A stretch of DNA of 64,000 bases from G020353115 sp964640125 (GTDB lineage Bacteria > Bacteroidota > Bacteroidia > Bacteroidales > VadinHA17), in contig CAZXGG010000007.1 in NCBI GenBank assembly GCA_964640125.1, positions 1-64,000 of the forward strand, in the 5' to 3' direction. Every line of letters starts with the position of its first letter. The stretch's first letter is position 1. This document shows positions 16,976 through 27,187 of this stretch, piece after piece. Made by a program: the position numbers and the translations under genes. The notes under the pieces are model-generated. The model searched no databases. It was not told where the DNA came from and saw nothing but the letters and a program-made list of their open reading frames with translations.

Positions 16976-19084
16976 ATGGCTGAAAAGAATGCTACTACAG
17001 GAGATGTTGATAAGACATCCCTGAGTCCGGAAAATGAGAACATTGCTTCTGGTAAACAGGAAGTAACTGCAAATTCGAAAGATGAAACCCTCCTCAGTCC
17101 TGAGGAAGAGCACTCCGCGGCTGAGTCAGGTGAAACTGACTCCAGCGGTGAGATTAATACCCCACCCGAACAGACCGGGGATATTGGATCAGAAAAGGAT
17201 CCCGAACAAAAACCCGACCAGGAAGACCACACCGTAACTGCACCAAACGATAAACATTCCGATTCACCACAGGCAGAAAGCGCCCTTTCTGAACCATCCG
17301 ATATTAAAGAGGATGAAGAGGGGAAAGTAGATGCAGAGGACGAAGAGATTACCGTCAAGGAAGTTGACTATACAACCTTTTCCATTGATGAATTGGTGAA
17401 TACCCTTACCATATTGATCTCAGAACGGCCTGTACAGGAAATCTGGAACGATGTGGAAAACATTAAAGTCAATTTCTACAAGAAACATAAAATTGAATTA
17501 GAAAAAAAGAAGAAAGCTTTTCTTGCTGAGGGTGGTGATATTATCGATTTCATGCCGGGAGAGGATCCCCGTGAAATTCAGATGAAAGAACTGCTTGCTA
17601 AATACAGAAACCTTAAATCTTCCTTTAACAAGGATCTTGAACTTCAGAAACAGAAAAACCTGGAGGAGAAATACCATATCATCGAGGAGATTAAAGACCT
17701 GATTAACCGGAAAGAATCGATCAATAAAACATTTCAGGAGTTCAGAGACCTTCAATCACGATGGAGAGAGGTGGGCGTTGTACCGCAACAAACCCTCAAA
17801 GATCTGTGGAATACCTATCATCATCACGTTGAGAAGTTTTATGATTATATTAAAATAAATAAGGAATTGCGCGACCTGGACCTGAAAAAAAACCAGGAAG
17901 CAAAAATAAAACTTTGTGAAAGAGCCGAGGAACTGATGATGGAACCTTCCGTGGTGAATGCCTTTAAACGACTTCAAAAACTGCATGATCAATGGCGTGA
18001 AACCGGCCCCGTACCGCATGAGGTGAAAAATGAGTTGTGGGAACGGTTCCGGGAAGCAACATCCAAAATCAATAAAAAACACCAGGAGTTCTATGAGGAA
18101 CTGAAATCAACACAGAAAAAAAACCTGGAAGCCAAAATCCACCTGTGTGAACAGATTGAAGAGCTTAATAAACAGACGATTTCGTCTCATAATGAATGGG
18201 ATAAAAAATCAGGCGAAGTCATAGAGCTACAGAAAATCTGGAGAACGATTGGATATGCTCCGAAAAAAAGCAACAATAAAATATACCAGCGATTCCGGGA
18301 AGCATGCGATACCTTTTTTACCCATAAACGGGAATTTTATATCGAAAACAAAGAGGTCCAGAATAATAACCTGCAGCAAAAAATTGAACTCTGCTTCCAG
18401 GCTGAATCCCTTAAAAACAGCACAGAATGGCAGAAAACTACAGAAGATCTTATTCAATTGCAGAAAAAATGGAAGGAGATCGGACCGGTGCACAGAAAAC
18501 ACTCCGGAAAAATATGGAAAAGATTTCGTTCAGCCTGCGATACATTCTTTCAGAAAAAATCTGAGCATTATGCCCAGATTGACAATTCCTATGAAGATAA
18601 CCTGAAACTGAAAAAAGAACTGATCAAGGAGATTGGTAAATTCAAGCCGGTTGAAAATATGGAGGAGAATTTTAACCAGTTGAATGATTTCCAGCGCAGG
18701 TGGACAGAAATTGGATATGTCCCGTTCAAACATAAGGATGAGATTCTCCAGGAATACAGGGATACAATAAATAAGGCATTCGACAGCTTGAAAGTTGGTG
18801 AGAATCAAAAAAGCCTGTTGAAATACAAGAATAAACTGGTAAATATCATGGAAAACCCGAAAGCCGAGATGAAAATTAAACAGGACCGGGAAAAATTTAT
18901 CAATAAGATTAAACAGCTGGAAAATGATATCGTTTTGTGGGAGAACAATATCGGGTTCTTTGCCAAATCAAAAAATGCCGATTCCATGATCCAAGAGGTA
19001 CACCAGAAAATCAGTCGGGCAAAGAACTCCATTATTCTGCTTGAGGAGAAGATTCAATTGATCGATCAGTCTGATACGGATTGA
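16976..19084 (+). CDS. DUF349 repeat protein with acidic N-terminus
   Basis: 702 residues from this ATG. The first 125 are acidic, low-complexity and rich in Glu, Ser and Pro. The rest is coiled-coil with five DUF349 repeats, each with a W-x-x-x-G core: RWREVGVVPQQ, QWRETGPVPHE, IWRTIGYAPKK, KWKEIGPVHRK, RWTEIGYVPFK. Repeats are about 72 residues apart and are each followed by charged helices. The function is unknown; the family is cytoplasmic. The true start is doubtful. No good ribosome site precedes 16976, while ATG at 16875/16878 with a GGAG upstream opens METTLNDDSVHDEQF in the +1-shifted frame. Protein-like sequence (REPATEPENKKDPTDNSE) continues upstream of 16976 in this frame without a start codon, which suggests a frameshift near 16918. 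Confidence 0.85.
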   Translation: MAEKNATTGDVDKTSLSPENENIASGKQEVTANSKDETLLSPEEEHSAAESGETDSSGEINTPPEQTGDIGSEKDPEQKPDQEDHTVTAPNDKHSDSPQAESALSEPSDIKEDEEGKVDAEDEEITVKEVDYTTFSIDELVNTLTILISERPVQEIWNDVENIKVNFYKKHKIELEKKKKAFLAEGGDIIDFMPGEDPREIQMKELLAKYRNLKSSFNKDLELQKQKNLEEKYHIIEEIKDLINRKESINKTFQEFRDLQSRWREVGVVPQQTLKDLWNTYHHHVEKFYDYIKINKELRDLDLKKNQEAKIKLCERAEELMMEPSVVNAFKRLQKLHDQWRETGPVPHEVKNELWERFREATSKINKKHQEFYEELKSTQKKNLEAKIHLCEQIEELNKQTISSHNEWDKKSGEVIELQKIWRTIGYAPKKSNNKIYQRFREACDTFFTHKREFYIENKEVQNNNLQQKIELCFQAESLKNSTEWQKTTEDLIQLQKKWKEIGPVHRKHSGKIWKRFRSACDTFFQKKSEHYAQIDNSYEDNLKLKKELIKEIGKFKPVENMEENFNQLNDFQRRWTEIGYVPFKHKDEILQEYRDTINKAFDSLKVGENQKSLLKYKNKLVNIMENPKAEMKIKQDREKFINKIKQLENDIVLWENNIGFFAKSKNADSMIQEVHQKISRAKNSIILLEEKIQLIDQSDTD

Positions 19085-19150
19085 TAACATCAATGCAACT
19101 TATTAAATAACTCATCCAGGTGATCCCTGGACCAAAAATTAATAAAACAA

Positions 19151-20761
19151 TTGACATTATCTTCAACTAAATTTATTTTTGTTACCGGAGGGGTTACTTC
19201 ATCATTAGGTAAAGGAATTGTTTCATCATCACTGGCGAAACTGCTGCAAGCCCGTGGATATTCTGTCGGGATCCAAAAACTGGATCCCTATATTAACGTC
19301 GATCCAGGAACGTTGAATCCCTATGAACATGGAGAATGCTATGTTACAGAAGACGGTGCAGAAACCGACCTTGACCTTGGCCATTATGAGCGATTCCTGA
19401 ATCTCCCGACATCACAGGAAAACAACGTCACTACCGGAACGGTTTACCAGGCGGTGATCGACAAGGAAAGAAGAGGGGATTACCTGGGTAAAACAGTCCA
19501 GGTTATCCCCCATATAACCGATGAGATAAAGTGGCGGATCAAACTGGTTGCAGAGAAAAACAAGTATGATGTCGTTATCACAGAGATCGGCGGAACCGTT
19601 GGAGATATTGAGTCCCTGCCCTATATTGAAGCGGTCCGCCAGATGAAATGGGAGATGGGATCCTCCAATTGCCTGGTTATTCACCTTACACTGGTTCCTT
19701 TCCTGCCTGCTTCCGGTGAATTGAAAACAAAACCCACACAACATTCTGTTAAAGAACTGCTGGAAAATGGGATCCAGCCTGATATACTGGTGCTCCGCAC
19801 ACAAAAAGTACTGACCGACGACATTCGGCAAAAAGTTGCTCTCTTCTGTAATGTTGACATCACTTCTGTTATTGAATCCATCGATGTCCAAACCATCTAC
19901 GAGGTGCCGCTCTATATGCTGAAGGAGAAGCTTGATGTCACTGCCTTGAGAAAACTCAAATTGGCAGTGAGAAGAGAACCGGCCTTGAAAAAATGGAGAG
20001 AATTTATCTTCAAACTGAAAAATCCAAAAAAAGAAGTACGTATCGGATTGGTTGGAAAGTATGTTGAGCTGCAGGATGCCTATAAATCAATCACCGAGTC
20101 ATTTATTCACGCCGGGGCGATGAATGAATGCAAAGTGGAACTGATCTTAATTCATTCCCAACAGATTACAGAGAAAAAGGTTTCTGAAAAATGCAAGGAC
20201 CTGAAAGGGATCCTGGTGGCTCCGGGTTTCGGGAAACGGGGAATTGAGGGCAAAATATTAGCCGCCGGATATGCCAGAAAAAACAACATCCCTTTCCTGG
20301 GAATCTGCCTGGGAATGCAGTGTGCTGTAATCGAATACGCCAGGAACGTTCTGGGTTGGACCACTGCCAATTCAACAGAAATGAACAGTAAGACCAATTA
20401 TCCGGTTATCGATTTGATGGAAGAGCAGAAGAATGTGGTGAATAAAGGTGGGACCATGAGACTTGGAGCCTATTCATGCAGGCTGAAAAAAGGGAGTAAT
20501 GCCTATAAAGCATACGGACTTCCGGAAGTGAGGGAGAGACACAGACACCGCTATGAGTTTAATGATAAATATTTACGTGATTTTGAAAAAGCCGGCATGA
20601 AAGCTACGGGAATAAATCCCGATACAAACCTGGTTGAAATCGTTGAAATACCAGGACATAAATGGTTTGTGGGTGTGCAGTTCCACCCGGAATACAGCAG
20701 TACAGTGATAAAACCACATCCCCTGTTTGTTCAGTTTATCCGTAATGCACTGTATGAATAA
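19151..20761 (+). CDS. pyrG: CTP synthase
   Basis: 536 residues. Makes CTP from UTP, ATP and glutamine. The synthase domain has FVTGGVTSSLGKGI (P-loop), DPYINVDPGTLNPYEHGE, ETDLDLGHYERF and ITEIGGTVGDIES. The glutaminase domain has FLGICLGMQ with the catalytic Cys at about 386 and GVQFHPEYSS with its His/Glu pair near the end. The start codon is TTG: no ATG or GTG lies between the preceding AT-rich stretch and the conserved FVTGG, so TTG at 19151 is the best choice. A weak start may limit expression. It sits between the DUF349 gene and yidC. Confidence 0.96.
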   Translation: MTLSSTKFIFVTGGVTSSLGKGIVSSSLAKLLQARGYSVGIQKLDPYINVDPGTLNPYEHGECYVTEDGAETDLDLGHYERFLNLPTSQENNVTTGTVYQAVIDKERRGDYLGKTVQVIPHITDEIKWRIKLVAEKNKYDVVITEIGGTVGDIESLPYIEAVRQMKWEMGSSNCLVIHLTLVPFLPASGELKTKPTQHSVKELLENGIQPDILVLRTQKVLTDDIRQKVALFCNVDITSVIESIDVQTIYEVPLYMLKEKLDVTALRKLKLAVRREPALKKWREFIFKLKNPKKEVRIGLVGKYVELQDAYKSITESFIHAGAMNECKVELILIHSQQITEKKVSEKCKDLKGILVAPGFGKRGIEGKILAAGYARKNNIPFLGICLGMQCAVIEYARNVLGWTTANSTEMNSKTNYPVIDLMEEQKNVVNKGGTMRLGAYSCRLKKGSNAYKAYGLPEVRERHRHRYEFNDKYLRDFEKAGMKATGINPDTNLVEIVEIPGHKWFVGVQFHPEYSSTVIKPHPLFVQFIRNALYE

Positions 20762-20808
20762 TGGGGTCTGGAATAATATCCTTAAGCCTTTGAAAAGAAC
20801 AACGAATA

Positions 20809-22803
20809 ATGGATAAAAACACAATTATTGGAATCCTTCTGATTGGTGCCATCTTTATTGGGTTTAGCTATTTTAATAATACCCGGCTAAACAAGGCATT
20901 TAATAAGGAGGTTGAAATAGCCGACTCTCTGTATAATGCAGAAGATTATCCCAGTGCCAAGGGTTCTTATATGAAAGCCCTGCGCATACGCCCAAATCAG
21001 CCTTACCCTGCATTAAAAATTAGTGAAATCGATAGTATTTTAGCCGTTTCCAAAATTCAGGCAGATACCGTTCAACAGGCTGAAGTTGCTGAACCGGCAA
21101 TGAAACAACCGGTTTCCACTCCGGACAGGGTCCAGGATGCATTGAAACTCGATGACCAGGAAAGCCTCGCTGGAGTATTTGAACAGACTGCTGTTGGTGA
21201 GACAGAGATGATTACACTGGAAAATAATCTGTTGAAACTGGACATTTCCACACTTGGGGGAAGGATCTATTCCGCACAATTGAAAAAATATACAACCTAC
21301 GATTCACTTCCATTAATCCTTTTCAATGGCGATTCAACCATCTTTGGATTTGAGTTTTTTACCCGGGAAAACAGACCGGTTGGGACCAATAATCTCTATT
21401 TTGAACCCCAGGGAAGCGAGAGGCATCTCGATGCATCAGAATCCCCTAAATCATTTGCCTTGCGACTGGTCTCGGAACCCGGGAAATACATAGAATATAC
21501 CTATACGCTCAACCCCGGTGAGTATATGGTTGATTTCGATATTAACCTGGTTGGAATGACGGATATCATCCCGTCAAACCTGAATGCACTTGATTTGAAT
21601 TGGGAAATTTACCTGCCTCAGCAGGAGAAAGGAAGACAAAACGAAGACAATTATACATCTCTTAAATATAAGTACTATCAGGGAGAAGTTGACGGCTTCA
21701 GGGAAAGATCGCAGAAAGATGAAGAGACAAATGAAATAACCACCCGGGTAAAATGGCTGGCATTTAAAGATCAGTTCTTTTCTTCCGTTCTGATTGCTGA
21801 CAATTATTTTCTCAATGCGTATGTGAGCTCCAGAAAACTTCCTGAGTCAGAAGATTATCTCAGGGATTTCAAGGCTGAATTGAGTATCCCTTACGAGGCA
21901 GATAGTGACGAAACGATCGGCTTCCGGTTTTACTTTGGTCCAAACCATTTCAATACCCTGAAAAAATATGAAGTGGAACTCGAAGAGCTGGTATTCCTCG
22001 GTAGAAATATCATTCGGTGGATAAGCCAGTTTGTTATCATCCCGATCTTCAACTGGCTCAATAAATACATTGCCAACTATGGAATCATTATCCTGCTGAT
22101 GACCATCATTATCAAGATGGGTTTGTTTCCATTGACCTGGAAGTCCTATATGTCACAGGCTAAAATGAAAGTCCTCAAACCACAGGTCGATGAGATAAAT
22201 GCTCGATTTCCCAAGAAGGAAGATGCGATGAAAAAACAGCAGGCAACCATGGCTCTCTATAAACGGGCCGGAGTGAGTCCGATGGGTGGGTGCCTGCCCA
22301 TGCTCCTCCAAATGCCCATCCTGTTTGCCATGTTCAGGTTTTTCCCCGCATCCATTGAACTAAGACAACAAAAATTCCTCTGGGCCGATGATCTTTCTAC
22401 TTACGATTCCATCTTTGACCTTCCCTTTAACATACCAATGTATGGAGACCATATAAGCCTCTTCACACTCCTCATGACAGTGTCTACCATAGTCACTATG
22501 AAAATTAATAGCCCCTCAGCATCCGGAAGCAGTCAAATGCCCGGGATGAAAGGAATGATGTATATCATGCCCATTATGTTTATGCTGATTCTGAATAATT
22601 TCTCCGCTGGTCTGACCTATTATTACTTCCTGGCAAACCTGATCACCTTTGGACAGAACTTGATCACAAAACAGTTTCTTGATGAAGGAGCCATCCTGAA
22701 GAGAATGGAAGAGAACAAAAAGAAACCCCAGAAAAAATCAAAGTGGCAACAGCGGCTTGAAGCAGCAGCAAAACAACGGGGGGGGCAACCCAAAAGAAAA
22801 TAA
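20809..22803 (+). CDS. yidC: membrane protein insertase YidC
   Basis: 664 residues. Inserts and folds inner-membrane proteins, alone or with SecYEG. An N-terminal anchor helix (IIGILLIGAIFIGFSYF, 5-21) leads to a large periplasmic domain (to about residue 395). The conserved five-helix core follows: IIILLMTIIIKMGLFPLTWKS, the cytoplasmic hairpin QVDEINARFPKKEDAMKKQ, GVSPMGGCLPMLLQMPILFAM, and LTYYYFLANLITFGQN, ending in a basic tail (KKPQKKSKWQQR). Length and order are those of Bacteroidota YidC. It starts 47 bases after pyrG, so co-transcription is likely. Confidence 0.97.
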   Translation: MDKNTIIGILLIGAIFIGFSYFNNTRLNKAFNKEVEIADSLYNAEDYPSAKGSYMKALRIRPNQPYPALKISEIDSILAVSKIQADTVQQAEVAEPAMKQPVSTPDRVQDALKLDDQESLAGVFEQTAVGETEMITLENNLLKLDISTLGGRIYSAQLKKYTTYDSLPLILFNGDSTIFGFEFFTRENRPVGTNNLYFEPQGSERHLDASESPKSFALRLVSEPGKYIEYTYTLNPGEYMVDFDINLVGMTDIIPSNLNALDLNWEIYLPQQEKGRQNEDNYTSLKYKYYQGEVDGFRERSQKDEETNEITTRVKWLAFKDQFFSSVLIADNYFLNAYVSSRKLPESEDYLRDFKAELSIPYEADSDETIGFRFYFGPNHFNTLKKYEVELEELVFLGRNIIRWISQFVIIPIFNWLNKYIANYGIIILLMTIIIKMGLFPLTWKSYMSQAKMKVLKPQVDEINARFPKKEDAMKKQQATMALYKRAGVSPMGGCLPMLLQMPILFAMFRFFPASIELRQQKFLWADDLSTYDSIFDLPFNIPMYGDHISLFTLLMTVSTIVTMKINSPSASGSSQMPGMKGMMYIMPIMFMLILNNFSAGLTYYYFLANLITFGQNLITKQFLDEGAILKRMEENKKKPQKKSKWQQRLEAAAKQRGGQPKRK

Positions 22804-22979
22804 GGAATTCTGATCAAATTAACCGGAAGGTGAAAAAGCAGGTTACGAAGCAGATCAAATTACCCACTGAAATCCTGATTCGCAACTCCTCCAATCGTTT
22901 TATAAGGATTAATAAAGGATCTTTTCAGTAGGTGGTTCTTTTTATTGATGAATTGATTGTACATAAAACGATACAGCAT

Positions 22980-24836
22980 ATGCTAAATCGGGCACGAAAA
23001 AAAAATCATCCACTCTCTACGGAAAACTGTTTTTTGAGACTATACGGGAAGATCTTTGCTATGACAATTACCCTGTTGCTGTTGTTTTATTTTTCAGGTT
23101 GTGAACAAAAGGAAAGGAATAGCTGGATCAGAATAAACCAGCTTGGATATCTTCCTTCAACCGAAAAAATTGTGGTTTTTGTGAGTAAAAGTGAAAAAGT
23201 ACCCGTTGAGTTTCGGGTATGTGAAGCTGAATCAGGCAAACCTGTATGGAAGTCGGAAGAGATCCAGCCCTTTGGTGAATACGGACCCTTCAGCTCCACC
23301 TGCAGGCTTGATTTCTCTGCCTTTCGGGAGGAGGGGCAGTTTTATATCATGGCAGGTAATACCAGATCTCCGGAGTTCAAAATTGATGAGGGTGTTTATG
23401 ACGGAACAGCAGATTTTCTTCTGGAATACATGCGTCAACAGCGGTGTGGTTATAATCCCTTCTTCAACGATTCCTGCCATGCTCATGATGGATTCATTGT
23501 TTTTCATCCCGATCCGGAAGTGGATTCCACTCATATTGATGTCACTGGCGGTTGGCATGATGCATCCGATTATTTACAGTATGTGGCCACATCGGCCAAT
23601 GCTGTATTTCAGATGCTTTTTGCTTACATGAAAAATCCAGCTCTCTTTCATGATGATTTTGATAAAGATGGTCATCCCGGGATGAATGGGATCCCCGATA
23701 TTCTGGATGAAGCAAAATGGGGTCTGGACTGGCTGGTCAAAATGAATCCGGAAAAAGGAGTGATGTTTAATCAAATAGCTGATGACCGGGATCATATCGG
23801 ATTCAAAATACCGGCAGAAGATAGTGCAGATTATGGTCGTGGTGCTGAAAGACCGGTTTATTATTGTACAGGCAGGGTCCAGGGGTCGGAGAAGAACAAA
23901 AACCGGGCAACAGGCATTGCTTCCACTGCCGGGAAATATGCTGCAGCATTTGCTCTGGGTGCTGACATCCTGATGCCTTTTTACCCTGAATTCTCCACTG
24001 CCCTGAAACAAAAAGCGGTGGATGCATATGATTTTGGAGAGGAGAATCCGGGAGTATGCCAGACCGCTCCTCATGGAGCCCCCTATTTCTATGAGGAAGA
24101 TAACTGGCGGGATGATATGGAACTGGCAGCAAGCACACTCTATCGGATGACCGGTGATGAGAAATACCTGACGGATGCAGCCGGTAATGGAAATACAGAA
24201 CCGGTCACTCCATGGATGGGAGCCGACACAGCCAGACATTACCAGTGGTACCCGTTTGTTAACCTGGGACACGTCTTCCTTGCCGGAGTTCCCGATCAGG
24301 AAATTAGCTCAACATTCACTGAGTACATTAAGGATGGAATTGATAACGTGTACCGGAAAGGAAAAGAAAATGCTTTTTATTATGGGATTCCGTTTATCTG
24401 GTGTTCCAATAACCTGGTTGTGGCTATGTTGACCCAGTGCAGACTCTATCATGAGCTTACAGGTGATGGCAGCTATCAATCGATGGAGGCTTCCCTCAGG
24501 GATTGGTTATTCGGTTGTAATCCCTGGGGAACCAGTATGATCATTGGATTACCGGAGGATGGAGATTACCCGGAGGATACCCACTCAGCAGTTGTTTGCC
24601 TGTTGAAAAAGCAACCCCTCGGCGGACTGATTGACGGTCCCGTATATGGTTCAATATACAACAACCTGAAAGGACTTTACCTGGCATCAGAGGATGAGTA
24701 CAATGCCTTCCAGTCCAAACTGGTTGTGTATCACGATGATTTTGCGGATTATTCAACGAATGAACCAACAATGGATGGTACCGCAAGCCTGACTTATTAC
24801 CTTTCTGCCCTGGAAAATATGGGAGGGGAAAAATAA
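22980..24836 (+). CDS. GH9 family glycoside hydrolase lipoprotein
   Basis: About 618 residues from this ATG, with a lipobox in LLLLFYFSGC (Cys41). An N-terminal Ig-like domain (WIRINQLGYLPSTEKIVVF to about 140) precedes the (alpha/alpha)6 GH9 domain. Conserved sites are GGWHDASDYLQY (the aspartates that activate water), NPGVCQTAPHGAPYFYEEDNW, NLGHVFLAG, and NEPTMDGTASL near the end with the likely catalytic Glu. GH9 enzymes cut beta-1,4-glucans and related glycans; the exact substrate is not known. An in-frame GTG at 22932 and ATG at 23061 are other start options. It leads the glycan locus. Confidence 0.88.
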   Translation: MLNRARKKNHPLSTENCFLRLYGKIFAMTITLLLLFYFSGCEQKERNSWIRINQLGYLPSTEKIVVFVSKSEKVPVEFRVCEAESGKPVWKSEEIQPFGEYGPFSSTCRLDFSAFREEGQFYIMAGNTRSPEFKIDEGVYDGTADFLLEYMRQQRCGYNPFFNDSCHAHDGFIVFHPDPEVDSTHIDVTGGWHDASDYLQYVATSANAVFQMLFAYMKNPALFHDDFDKDGHPGMNGIPDILDEAKWGLDWLVKMNPEKGVMFNQIADDRDHIGFKIPAEDSADYGRGAERPVYYCTGRVQGSEKNKNRATGIASTAGKYAAAFALGADILMPFYPEFSTALKQKAVDAYDFGEENPGVCQTAPHGAPYFYEEDNWRDDMELAASTLYRMTGDEKYLTDAAGNGNTEPVTPWMGADTARHYQWYPFVNLGHVFLAGVPDQEISSTFTEYIKDGIDNVYRKGKENAFYYGIPFIWCSNNLVVAMLTQCRLYHELTGDGSYQSMEASLRDWLFGCNPWGTSMIIGLPEDGDYPEDTHSAVVCLLKKQPLGGLIDGPVYGSIYNNLKGLYLASEDEYNAFQSKLVVYHDDFADYSTNEPTMDGTASLTYYLSALENMGGEK

Positions 24837-24882
24837 TTGGTTTCACACATAAAACGAATACCCATTTTAATACATCATAACC

Positions 24883-25953
24883 ATGAAAAAAAGAGATTTT
24901 ATCCGGATGGTGGGCCTTGGAGCAGTTGGAATCACCATTGGAACACCTCTCCTCAGCGGGTGCAGATCCCTTCAACGCGTTCCGGAAATGCCGGTCTGGG
25001 TCTGGATGTCTGCCCGGGGTGATTCACCCGGACAGTGGGAAAACAAATTCAGGGAACTTGCCCGCCTTGGTGTCAGTGGAATACTGATGCAGGCTTCGGA
25101 AGAGCAATACCCGGAAATGGCTTCTCTGGCAAAATCAGCCGGACTGGAAATCCATGCATGGATTGTTGTACTGAACCACCGCAATCGGGAAACCATGGAT
25201 AAACATCCGGAATGGTTTACCGTTAGCCGGGATGGCAGATCAACGGTCGAACATCAACCCTACGTTGATTATTATAGCTGGCTTTGTCCCTCTCGTGCTG
25301 AAGTTCGTGAATTTATTGCCGAACGCGTGAAAAGACTGGCAATGATGGACAACCTGGATGGAGTACACCTCGATTATATCCGGCACTCCGACGTTATCCT
25401 TCCAATCGGGCTATGGTCGAAATATGACCTTGTTCAGGATAAGGAGTACCCGGAATTTGATTTCTGCTATTGTGATGCCTGCCGGGAACAGTTTAAAAAG
25501 CAGGAAGGGATCGATCCGATGGATATCGAAGACCCATCCGGGCACCAGGCCTGGCTCCAGTTCAGGTACGATTCTGTAACCCGCCTGGTTAATGAATTGG
25601 CTCAGGTTACCAGGGATCACCAAAAGAAACTTACGGCAGCAGTATTCCCAACTCCGGAGATTGCCAGGAAACTGGTCAGGCAGGAATGGCTTAAGTGGAA
25701 CCTTGATGCAGTCTATCCGATGATCTATCATAATTTTTATGAGAAGGATATTGCATGGATAGAAACCGCTACACGGGAAGGAACCCGTGGACTGAATGGA
25801 AGAATCCCCCTGTACAGTGGTCTGTTTATTCCGGCACTCACCCCCGATAACATTGCACAGGCGGTTCAGTATGCCATGGATGGTGGCGCGGCAGGAGTAA
25901 CATTTTTTAATGAACGAGCCATGAACCGGAAATTCTGGAGAAACATTGTTTAG
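24883..25953 (+). CDS. GH10-like (DUF4015/GHL-type) glycoside hydrolase lipoprotein
   Basis: 356 residues with a basic N-terminus and lipobox LLSGC (Cys27). The barrel reads VWVWMSARGD, GILMQASEEQYPEMA, IHAWIVVLN, HPEWFTVSRDG, YYSWLCPSRAEVREF, NLDGVHLDYIRH (about 160) and LDAVYPMIYHNFYEKDI. That pattern fits the GHL10/DUF4015 group of putative glycoside hydrolases, with LDYIR and the Asp/His around it forming the usual conserved cluster. A small insert FCYCDACREQF holds three cysteines. The substrate is not known. It lies 46 bases after the GH9 gene and 12 before the CBM9-like gene, in one operon. Confidence 0.8.
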   Translation: MKKRDFIRMVGLGAVGITIGTPLLSGCRSLQRVPEMPVWVWMSARGDSPGQWENKFRELARLGVSGILMQASEEQYPEMASLAKSAGLEIHAWIVVLNHRNRETMDKHPEWFTVSRDGRSTVEHQPYVDYYSWLCPSRAEVREFIAERVKRLAMMDNLDGVHLDYIRHSDVILPIGLWSKYDLVQDKEYPEFDFCYCDACREQFKKQEGIDPMDIEDPSGHQAWLQFRYDSVTRLVNELAQVTRDHQKKLTAAVFPTPEIARKLVRQEWLKWNLDAVYPMIYHNFYEKDIAWIETATREGTRGLNGRIPLYSGLFIPALTPDNIAQAVQYAMDGGAAGVTFFNERAMNRKFWRNIV

Positions 25954-25965
25954 CCCTGAAGCAGT

Positions 25966-27156
25966 ATGAATCATCACGATCACAAGTTTTCAGGAAATAT
26001 TTCAACCCTCGCTTCTCTCTTTGTTATGGTTTTGTTGATTACATGTACAACGGGTAATGGAGAGCGGGAATCGCTGGGAAATAATGAAAAAGTACCTGCC
26101 GGGCCCGTTTTTGAACTGCATGTACAGCCAGAATCGTATGTGTGTTACCGGGTAAAAATAGCTCCGGTAATTGATGGTCTGATTAGTGAGGATGCATGGA
26201 GCAAGGTTGATTGGACAAATCCGTTCGTAGATATTACAGGCAACAAGGACAACCAGCCGACTCAGCAAACCCGTGTAAAAATGGTGTGGGATGATGATTG
26301 TTTCTATTTCGCTGCAGAAATGGAAGAGAAACACGTTTGGGCATCCCTCCGGCAGCGCGATACCGTGATCTATCATGATAATGATTTCGAGATCTTTATC
26401 GACCCTGATGGGGATACCCATCTCTACTATGAACTGGAGGTGAATGCGTTCGGTACAGCCTGGGATCTGTTAATGGCAAAACCTTACCGGGATGGGGGAC
26501 CCGCCATATCCGGCTGGAATATTAGCGGACTGAAGGTTGGAGTAATGGTGGATGGAACCATCAATGACCCTGGATCTGAGGATAGGAATTGGACCGTGGA
26601 GATTGCTATACCATGGGAAACGTTGAAAGAATGTGCACCCGGATACCGAATGCCTTCCGATGGAGAACAGTGGAGAGTGAATTTTTCCCGGGTCGACTGG
26701 GAAATGGAAGTGATAGACCGAGACTATGTAAAAAGAAAAGATCCGGGTACCGGAGAAACCCTCCCACCAATGAACCGGGTCTGGTCACCTCAGGAAAGAG
26801 TCAATATGCATGCCCCGGAAACATGGGGATATGTGCAATTTTCCGATCATCTCTCAGGAGAACAGAAGGTTCCATTCCTGCCGGAAAAGGATGAAGAGAT
26901 CAAATGGGTGTTGAGAAAATTGTATCATTTGCAACGATCCCATTTTAAAAACCAGGGAAAATATGCTGCTTCCCTCGAACAACTGGGATTGCAAGCTGAG
27001 GATTTCAACCGATACCCATCCCTGCCTCAATTCTCTTCAACTCCCTCAATGTACCAGATAACAATGTCAGGATATACTGCCGGAATCACCTGGCAAATCA
27101 ATCAGGAGGGTAAGGTATGGAGATTAAAAGTTAACCAGGAGAAATATATAAATTAA
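25966..27156 (+). CDS. CBM9-like carbohydrate-binding lipoprotein
   Basis: 396 residues with lipobox VLLITC (Cys27). Residues 60-290 form a family 9-like carbohydrate-binding domain: APVIDGLISEDAWSKV, TRVKMVWDDDCFYFAAEMEE, DTVIYHDNDFEIFIDPDGD, YYELEVNAFGTAWDLLM, DRNWTVEIAIPWETLK and WGYVQFSD. Such Bacteroidota proteins bind released or anchored glycan and are usually encoded beside hydrolases. The last 90 residues are a mixed segment with no recognised domain. The gene lies 12 bases after the GH10-like gene. Confidence 0.85.
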   Translation: MNHHDHKFSGNISTLASLFVMVLLITCTTGNGERESLGNNEKVPAGPVFELHVQPESYVCYRVKIAPVIDGLISEDAWSKVDWTNPFVDITGNKDNQPTQQTRVKMVWDDDCFYFAAEMEEKHVWASLRQRDTVIYHDNDFEIFIDPDGDTHLYYELEVNAFGTAWDLLMAKPYRDGGPAISGWNISGLKVGVMVDGTINDPGSEDRNWTVEIAIPWETLKECAPGYRMPSDGEQWRVNFSRVDWEMEVIDRDYVKRKDPGTGETLPPMNRVWSPQERVNMHAPETWGYVQFSDHLSGEQKVPFLPEKDEEIKWVLRKLYHLQRSHFKNQGKYAASLEQLGLQAEDFNRYPSLPQFSSTPSMYQITMSGYTAGITWQINQEGKVWRLKVNQEKYIN

Positions 27157-27187
27157 CTATAAAATTTATTACTGTAATCTGATTATT

